DNA from: an uncultured Pseudomonadota bacterium
GTDB taxonomy: Bacteria > Myxococcota_A > UBA9042 > CAIXZC01
DNA: 7,210 nucleotides
Assembly: GCA_937884235.1 (NCBI GenBank)
Contig: CALGBT010000310.1
Span: forward strand, 1-7,210
Direction of reading: 5' to 3'
Shown in pieces: positions 1-4,696 of the stretch. The translations under genes were made by a program, and so were the position numbers. How positions within the stretch are numbered: the first letter of the stretch is position 1; each line of letters begins with the position of its first letter. The notes below the pieces were generated by a model that was given only the letters and a program-made list of their open reading frames with translations, did not search any database and had not been told where the DNA came from.

Positions 1-42
1 GTCACCGCCGGTCCCTACGAACGCGTGGAGGGTGAAGGATGA
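1..42 (+). CDS. C-terminal tail of an upstream gene, probably cytochrome c oxidase subunit I (partial)
   Basis: Reading from base 1, one frame stays open for 13 codons (VTAGPYERVEGEG) and stops at a TGA at 40-42. That stop overlaps the coxC start as ATGA, the usual sign of translational coupling. A GPY-type tail is common at the C-terminus of caa3-type subunit I proteins, and subunit I is the one core oxidase subunit missing from the genes that follow. The identity is inferred mainly from position; 13 residues cannot prove it. A second frame stops at 33-35 and gives a basic, unconvincing peptide. Confidence 0.5.
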   Translation, partial: VTAGPYERVEGEG

Positions 43-788
43 GCACTGTCGCCGGCGCGCCTGTGGAGGAGCATCGGGATGATACTGGCGCCCGTATGGG
101 AATGTGGCTCTTCCTCTTCACCGAGTTGCTGCTCTTCACCGGCCTGTTCCTGATCTACGCGGTCCAACGGTATCGCTTCAGCTCCGATTTCGCTTACGCA
201 GCGGCGACCTTGGACACGGGAATTGGCACGCTCAACACCGCCATCCTGCTGACTAGCAGCCTCACCATGGTGCTGGCTGTAGTGGCTTTGCAGCAAGGCA
301 AGCGCAAGCTCTCCGTAACCCTTATGGCGATAACCCTTGGTGCTGGCCTCGCTTTCATGATCAACAAGTACTTTGAGTGGTCGCACAAATTTGAACTGGG
401 GCTCTATCCCGGATCAGAAGAGCTGGTGTTGCGCACACCGGGCGAGCAGACCTTTTACAGCCTCTACTACGCGATGACCGGACTGCACGGCATCCACGTG
501 GTCATCGGTATGGGGGTTATTGGGACCATGATCTATTTCACGGCACGCCGGCCTCGTCGAGTGGTGAGGTTGCGAGACGTTGAGGAAACTGCCCTGGAGA
601 ACCTGGGGGAGGCTGGCAGATATGCCGCCGAGGGGCAGTTGGAGGAAGTGCAGATCACCTTGTTCTATGTGGAGAACGAGGACGTGACTGAGCGGTCCGT
701 GATTCGGGTTGAGAACACGGGGCTTTACTGGCATCTGGTGGACGTGATCTGGATATTCCTTTTCCCATTGTTCTACCTCATCGGATAG
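39..788 (+). CDS. coxC: Cytochrome c oxidase subunit III with a hydrophilic insertion
   Basis: Subunit III of a heme-copper oxidase, a membrane subunit without redox centres that stabilises subunit I and its proton uptake. The 249-residue protein has five likely membrane segments: about 20-42, 64-83, 91-113, 138-167 and 226-248. Family hallmarks are the MGMWLFLFTELLLF start of the first segment, YFEWSHKFE at 111-119, GLHGIHVVIG at 148-157 and YWHLVDVIWIFLFPLFYLI at 230-248. Five segments match the short bacterial form of about 200 residues. The extra length is a charged stretch at about 169-224 between the last two segments, where the family normally has a short loop. The start is supported by GGAGG at 27-31, seven bases before the ATG. 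It overlaps the stop of the preceding gene and lies 8 bases before coxD. The family call is firm; the role of the insertion is unknown. Confidence 0.96.
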   Translation: MSTVAGAPVEEHRDDTGARMGMWLFLFTELLLFTGLFLIYAVQRYRFSSDFAYAAATLDTGIGTLNTAILLTSSLTMVLAVVALQQGKRKLSVTLMAITLGAGLAFMINKYFEWSHKFELGLYPGSEELVLRTPGEQTFYSLYYAMTGLHGIHVVIGMGVIGTMIYFTARRPRRVVRLRDVEETALENLGEAGRYAAEGQLEEVQITLFYVENEDVTERSVIRVENTGLYWHLVDVIWIFLFPLFYLIG

Positions 789-796
789 GGGGCGAC

Positions 797-1075
797 ATGT
801 CATCGAAGAAAGCTGCCCTGTTCGGGCCTTACATCCTGGTTTGGCTGGCGCTCCTGATGCTGACGGGCGTTACGGTAACCGTGGCCGGCATGCAATTGGG
901 CAATCTGAGTGTGCTCACTGCGGTCTTCGTGGCCACCATTAAGAGCACCCTGGTGCTCCACTATTTCATGCACCTGAAAGATGAGAGCGTGGTCTTCAAG
1001 ATGATGCTGGGGCTGGCGGTCTTTACCATAGCCGCCATTATGCTCCTGACCTTCGTCGATTTTTCGTTCCGGTAG
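797..1075 (+). CDS. coxD: Cytochrome c oxidase subunit IV (bacterial COX4 type)
   Basis: A small membrane subunit of the aa3/caa3-type oxidase. It carries no cofactor and is thought to help assemble or stabilise subunits I and III. The 92 residues form three predicted membrane segments (about 10-31, 36-55 and 66-88). The central block IKSTLVLHYFMHLKDE (about 48-63) is characteristic of the prokaryotic subunit IV family, as are the length and the position directly after coxC. A purine-rich AGGGGG at 787-792 overlaps the coxC stop and lies four bases before the ATG. The TAG stop is followed at once by the coxB start region, so these genes are almost certainly co-translated. Confidence 0.93.
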   Translation: MSSKKAALFGPYILVWLALLMLTGVTVTVAGMQLGNLSVLTAVFVATIKSTLVLHYFMHLKDESVVFKMMLGLAVFTIAAIMLLTFVDFSFR

Positions 1076-1079
1076 GTGG
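1074..1079 (+). promoter_or_regulatory. Ribosome binding site deciding the coxB start
   Basis: AGGTGG overlaps the coxD stop codon. It lies five bases before the ATG at 1085 and two before the ATG at 1082. The GTG at 1076, which would give the longest frame, is inside this element and has no ribosome site of its own. This favours 1085, with 1082 possible. Confidence 0.55.
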
Positions 1080-1084
1080 ATATG

Positions 1085-2047
1085 ATGTTGCGACTGATTC
1101 TAGCCATGAACATGACCGAGCTCACGGGTGCTGTCTCGGGACCGTCCACCGATGTGGCTGCGGCTGTGGACAACGTCACACTCTTCTTGCACATCGTCTC
1201 GGGGTTGATGCTGGCTTTGGTCACAGGCCTGATGCTCTACTTTGTTGTCCGCTACCATCGTTCCCGCCACCCGAAGGCAGTGGAAGTCAAGAGCAACGTC
1301 TGGCTGGAGGTGACCTGGACAGTAATTCCCACGATCCTGGTGATGGCCATGTTCTGGTATGGCTATGAAGGGTTCAGGATGCTGCGCGACGTTCCCGACG
1401 ATGCCATGACGGTGAAGGTCACCGCCCGCATGTGGAATTGGACCTTCGAATATGAGAATGGCAAGAGCACCCAGGAACTCTACGTGCCTGTGGACAAGCC
1501 GGTGAAGTTGCTCATGCGCTCGGTGGATGTCATCCATTCTTTCTATGTGCCCGCTTTTCGTCTCAAGGAGGACGTGGTGCCCGGCAGTGAATCCATGGCC
1601 TGGTTCAAGGCCAACAGCGTCGGGCAGACTGACATCTTCTGCGCCGAGTACTGCGGCGAAGCCCATGCCTACATGCTCTCCCGGGTTGTGGTATTGGATA
1701 GCGACGAATTTGACCAGTGGATGGAGTCGGAGCTGCCGACCCCGGACCCGGAGGCCGCTGCCGCCCTTGCCATTATGGATGCCCATGACTGCACCGGGTG
1801 CCACAGCCTCAGCGGTAGCCACAATCCCGATGCTCCTTCACTCAAGGGGATCTTCCGGCGGGAGACGCTGGTAGAGAGAGACGGCAAGGAAGTGAAGTTC
1901 CTGGCCGATGAGGAGTACCTGATTCGGTCGATTCGTGACCCCGGGGCGGAGTTGGTCAAAGGGTATGCTCCCACGATGGATGCCCCAGAGGACATGTCCG
2001 ACGAAGACCTGGGGGTCGTGATAGAGTACTTGAAGAGGGTGGAATAG
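1085..2047 (+). CDS. coxB: Cytochrome c oxidase subunit II with fused C-terminal cytochrome c domain
   Basis: Electron-entry subunit of a caa3-type oxidase: a c-heme domain passes electrons to the binuclear CuA centre and on to subunit I. Numbered from the ATG at 1085 (320 residues), two membrane helices lie at about 31-55 and 73-94. The CuA domain follows, with the aromatic patch MWNWTFEY at 116-123 and all copper ligands present: H151, C186, E188, C190, H194 and M197 (CAEYCGEAHAYM). The C-terminal domain has heme motif CTGCH at 236-240 and likely axial Met M298 (APTMDAP). The frame is open from a GTG at 1076, and ATG codons at 1082 and 1085 are alternatives. I prefer 1085 because AGGTGG at 1074-1079 sits five bases upstream. 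Coming after coxD is unusual, since coxB commonly leads such operons. The stop overlaps the ctaB GTG by one base. Confidence 0.96.
   Translation: MLRLILAMNMTELTGAVSGPSTDVAAAVDNVTLFLHIVSGLMLALVTGLMLYFVVRYHRSRHPKAVEVKSNVWLEVTWTVIPTILVMAMFWYGYEGFRMLRDVPDDAMTVKVTARMWNWTFEYENGKSTQELYVPVDKPVKLLMRSVDVIHSFYVPAFRLKEDVVPGSESMAWFKANSVGQTDIFCAEYCGEAHAYMLSRVVVLDSDEFDQWMESELPTPDPEAAAALAIMDAHDCTGCHSLSGSHNPDAPSLKGIFRRETLVERDGKEVKFLADEEYLIRSIRDPGAELVKGYAPTMDAPEDMSDEDLGVVIEYLKRVE
2035..2038 (+). promoter_or_regulatory. Ribosome binding site supporting the ctaB GTG start
   Basis: GAGG, within the purine-rich GAGGGTGGA at the end of coxB, is eight bases before the GTG at 2047. The ATG at 2059 would have a spacing of 20 bases. 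The arrangement implies translational coupling of ctaB to coxB. Confidence 0.55.
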
Positions 2048-2907
2048 TGGGCGCTCTGATGCAACTCGGGCGGGTGCGGGTGACGGCCCTCTCTAGTCTT
2101 TCTGCCGGGGCCGGCTATCTGCTCTGCGGTTCGGGGCCCGATCTCTCGCTACTGGGCGTCATGCTGGGGACCGGACTGATGGCAGCCGGGGCCAGCGCTC
2201 TCAATCAGGTGCAGGAGCGCGAATTCGATGCCAGGATGGAGCGAACTCGCACTCGCCCGCTCCCCTCGGGGCGAATATCGGTGGCCATGGCACTTGCCAT
2301 CTCATTACTCTGGTTGCTGTCCGGGGCGGCACTGCTGGCCCTGTTTGGGGGTCCGGGCGTCGTGGCCCTCGGGGTGCTCGCTGCGGCCCTCTACAATGCG
2401 CTCTACACCCCCCTCAAACGGGTCACCGCCTTTGCGGTCCTGCCCGGTTCCGCTATTGGTGCGTTGCCCCCGGCAATGGGGTGGCTGGCGGCGAGCGGGA
2501 GCTTGACCGACCCTCGGATCCTGGCACTGATGGGTTTCTTCGTCATCTGGCAGATACCCCACTTCTGGCTCTTGGTGCTATGCTATGGGCGTGACTACGA
2601 GCGGGGCGGTTTTCCCACGGTTATCCAACGCTTGGGAACTGGGGGGACGGTGCGAGTTACTGTGATTTGGATTCTGGCGACTGGCGTGGCGGGCCTGCTG
2701 GTGCCGCTGCTGGGAGCTCTCAGCGGTGGTCCCGGTCGTCTCCTTCTGGCGGTGTCCAGCGTTGCTCTGGGCGCGCTGGCAGTTGGCATGCTCTGGCCCG
2801 CAAAAGATGAGGTGCGCCGTTTTCGGCGGGTCTTCGTGGCCCTCAATAGCTTTGCTTTGCTCCTCCTGGTACTCGTTGTGACTGAACGGTTTGCCGGGCA
2901 AATCTAG
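2047..2907 (+). CDS. ctaB: Protoheme IX farnesyltransferase (heme O synthase), UbiA family
   Basis: An integral membrane prenyltransferase that joins farnesyl diphosphate to protoheme IX, giving heme O, the precursor of heme A for oxidase subunit I. The 286 residues match the family length and form several hydrophobic segments. The first polyprenyl-diphosphate/Mg site is N53-x3-E57-x3-D61 followed by ARMERTRTRPLPSG; the first acidic ligand is Glu rather than the more common Asp. Further heme-O-synthase signatures are YTPLKR at 120-125, GSAIGALPPAMGW at 134-146, IWQIPHFWLL at 167-176 and DYERGGFP at 183-190. The GTG start overlaps the last base of the coxB stop; GAGG at 2035-2038 lies eight bases upstream, while the ATG at 2059 is too far from it. 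The N-terminus is short, with LGRVRVT where most members read like LTKPRVT. A heme A synthase (ctaA) is not seen in the window. Confidence 0.93.
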   Translation: MGALMQLGRVRVTALSSLSAGAGYLLCGSGPDLSLLGVMLGTGLMAAGASALNQVQEREFDARMERTRTRPLPSGRISVAMALAISLLWLLSGAALLALFGGPGVVALGVLAAALYNALYTPLKRVTAFAVLPGSAIGALPPAMGWLAASGSLTDPRILALMGFFVIWQIPHFWLLVLCYGRDYERGGFPTVIQRLGTGGTVRVTVIWILATGVAGLLVPLLGALSGGPGRLLLAVSSVALGALAVGMLWPAKDEVRRFRRVFVALNSFALLLLVLVVTERFAGQI

Positions 2908-2924
2908 GAGATAGGAACGAGAAA

Positions 2925-4184
2925 ATGGGAATCATTGACCAACTCCTTTCGCCACCTGGCGCACAGCAACTGAAGCTGGGTCTATATCTGATCTACTTCA
3001 TGTTGCTCTTCCTCCTGCCCTATATGGGCGTGCTGTTGGTGACCGTGGGACTGTCGGTGACCTTGCGCAAAGGGTACCCGGAGCTGGCGCGGTCCTTTGT
3101 CCAACTGGGCTTCCTGCGTCCGGCAATGCTGGTGATCTTCGGCCTGGTGCCGCTGCTGACTCTGGCATTTCTACTTGCTCAGTTCCTCTTCGGCGCAGGT
3201 CTGCCCATGGGGGACTACATGGAGCGCATCACGGTGCTGCTGGCCGGTGCGTTGCTCTTGCTCTACGCCTATGGCCGGACTGAAATCCAGGCGGTCGGGG
3301 CCGCCGGAGTGGCTTTACTGGGATTGAGTCTCTTCTGTCTGGTCAGCGTGCTTGACCTTGTTTACCACCCTGGCATGTGGCAGTTCATCGATGGACCACT
3401 GCCCTGGCTTTTCTCCTGGACTGTCGTGGCCCACTTTGCACTCTACATTGCCGCCGGCCACTTCCTTGCCGGAGTTGCCATCACCTTCCTCTATTTCTAC
3501 TGGCCTGAAAAACGTGTTGAACAGGGCAGTGCAGAGGCCCGGCCGCTGCGATTCTGGGGCCTCGGCCTGACCCTCGGGGGGGCCATGGCCCTGCCGCCAC
3601 TGCTGTTGTGGAGTCTGGTTCTATCCCATTCGTCCGCCCTTACCTTCCTCGCCATCGGTGCCGGAATGGCGGCTGTCGGAATACTCTTCATGGTCGCCGT
3701 CCTGGTGGTCGGGATGCTCTTCAGGGGCGATTCCAGACATGCGTTGGCGGTGCTGGTGTTCGGCCTGGCGGTGATGGCCCTGCTGCTCGTCAGCCATCAG
3801 CAACTGCAACTCGCGGCCAACCGGGAGCATGCTGTCGTCCTCGCCATGGAGGCCCAGAAGGTACGCAGTGCTGCGGAGCTGGAGCAGCAGCTGCTCTATG
3901 TCACCGCCGAGCCAGATCCGGCCCTGGGCAAGAAGCTCTTTGACGAACGGTGCGTCTCCTGCCACGCCTGGGACAAGCAGGTGGTGGGACCGGCCTATCT
4001 CGAGGTGCTGCCCAAATACGTAAGCGATCCCGAGGCCCTGCATGCCTTTATCCGCAACCCGGTGAAGATCAATCCGAACCTGCCGGTGATGCCCAACCAG
4101 GGCCTCAGCGAACGGGAGGTGCTCTCCGTCAGCGCCTACCTCCTGCAAGAGTTGCCCATTATCCAGGAGGGTGCCAATGAATAA
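2925..4184 (+). CDS. Polytopic membrane protein with C-terminal monoheme cytochrome c domain
   Basis: I do not recognise a named family for the membrane part. The 419 residues begin with about eight hydrophobic segments: roughly 17-45, 65-90, 102-116, 122-146, 159-191, 208-233, 238-265 and 272-290. A hydrophilic, probably helical linker (about 292-325) leads to a class I-like cytochrome c domain with heme motif CVSCH (343-347), GPAYLEV at 355-361 and likely axial Met M389 in PVMPNQGLS. Histidines in or near the membrane part (H148, H170, H179, H235, H291) could bind another heme, but that is only a possibility. AGGA at 2913-2916 lies eight bases before the ATG. The end overlaps actA. Between ctaB and actA, the most economical role is electron transfer between the quinol-oxidising ACIII and the oxidase, with the heme domain on the outer face. 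It could also replace the monoheme ActE subunit or be a separate quinol-linked cytochrome. The c-heme domain is certain; the role is inferred. Confidence 0.85.
   Translation: MGIIDQLLSPPGAQQLKLGLYLIYFMLLFLLPYMGVLLVTVGLSVTLRKGYPELARSFVQLGFLRPAMLVIFGLVPLLTLAFLLAQFLFGAGLPMGDYMERITVLLAGALLLLYAYGRTEIQAVGAAGVALLGLSLFCLVSVLDLVYHPGMWQFIDGPLPWLFSWTVVAHFALYIAAGHFLAGVAITFLYFYWPEKRVEQGSAEARPLRFWGLGLTLGGAMALPPLLLWSLVLSHSSALTFLAIGAGMAAVGILFMVAVLVVGMLFRGDSRHALAVLVFGLAVMALLLVSHQQLQLAANREHAVVLAMEAQKVRSAAELEQQLLYVTAEPDPALGKKLFDERCVSCHAWDKQVVGPAYLEVLPKYVSDPEALHAFIRNPVKINPNLPVMPNQGLSEREVLSVSAYLLQELPIIQEGANE
4165..4170 (+). promoter_or_regulatory. Ribosome binding site deciding the actA start
   Basis: A perfect AGGAGG lies six bases before the ATG at 4177 and inside the end of the preceding gene. 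It directly abuts the in-frame GTG at 4171, which is therefore unlikely to be used. It is the strongest Shine-Dalgarno sequence in the window. Confidence 0.8.
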
Positions 4185-4686
4185 GTTCATTGTTCTTGCC
4201 CTCACGGGGTATTTCGGATTGATGCTCCTCGGTTTTGCCGGCCTGGCTGGGCACTGGCACGCCACCGGCCTGCCGCCAGTCCAACCCATCGCCTTCAGCC
4301 ACCAGCTTCATCTCAACACGGTGGGACTCAATTGCACGCACTGCCATCAATATGCTGACCAGGGGAAGCAGGCCACTGTGCCTGCCATGTCCATCTGCAT
4401 GGCGTGCCACAAGAACGTCAAGACCGACAGTCCTGAGATTCAGAAGTTGTCCCAGGCCTGGGAGGGCGGCGAGGGCGTGGAGTGGGTAAAAGTCCACGAC
4501 CTGCCCTGGCACGTACATTTCACTCACAAGCGTCATATCAAGGCTGGCATCGAGTGCCAAAGCTGTCATGGCGAGGTTCAGGCTATGGAGCAGATGCGGC
4601 AGGTGCGTTCGCTGGAAATGGGATGGTGCGTGAGCTGTCACCGGCTCAACGCCGCACCCACCGATTGTCTGACCTGCCACAAGTAG
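4177..4686 (+). CDS. actA: Membrane-anchored pentaheme cytochrome c, ACIII subunit ActA
   Basis: Multiheme cytochrome subunit of Alternative Complex III, carrying electrons on the periplasmic side. The 169-residue product starts with a single hydrophobic signal-anchor (about 4-25) followed by five CXXCH motifs: 53-57 (CTHCH), 74-78 (CMACH), 127-131 (CQSCH), 151-155 (CVSCH) and 164-168 (CLTCH). Blocks seen in ActA proteins are QPIAFSHQLH (36-45), EWVKVHDLPWHVHFTHKRH (102-120) and LEMGWCVSCH (146-155). Several extra histidines (H42, H45, H107, H114, H117, H120) are candidate distal heme ligands. It is rather short for the subunit and ends three residues into the fifth heme motif's tail. An in-frame GTG at 4171 directly abuts the ribosome site, so the ATG at 4177 is the better start; it overlaps the previous gene by eight bases. 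An ActB gene follows after 10 bases, which supports the ACIII assignment. Confidence 0.93.
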   Translation: MNKFIVLALTGYFGLMLLGFAGLAGHWHATGLPPVQPIAFSHQLHLNTVGLNCTHCHQYADQGKQATVPAMSICMACHKNVKTDSPEIQKLSQAWEGGEGVEWVKVHDLPWHVHFTHKRHIKAGIECQSCHGEVQAMEQMRQVRSLEMGWCVSCHRLNAAPTDCLTCHK

Positions 4687-4696
4687 GACGGGAGAG

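Noticed and set aside
1100..1822. Long open frame on the minus strand (240 codons) opposite coxB
   Set aside because: It is an antisense shadow of coxB, whose copper and heme ligands are all intact on the plus strand. The minus-strand product is a His/Gly-rich string without a recognisable domain.
3621..4289. Open minus-strand frame of 222 codons spanning the 419-residue gene and the start of actA
   Set aside because: Its composition (many His, Gln and Gly) is what GC-rich antisense frames give. It crosses two plus-strand genes with clear heme motifs and has no convincing ribosome site.
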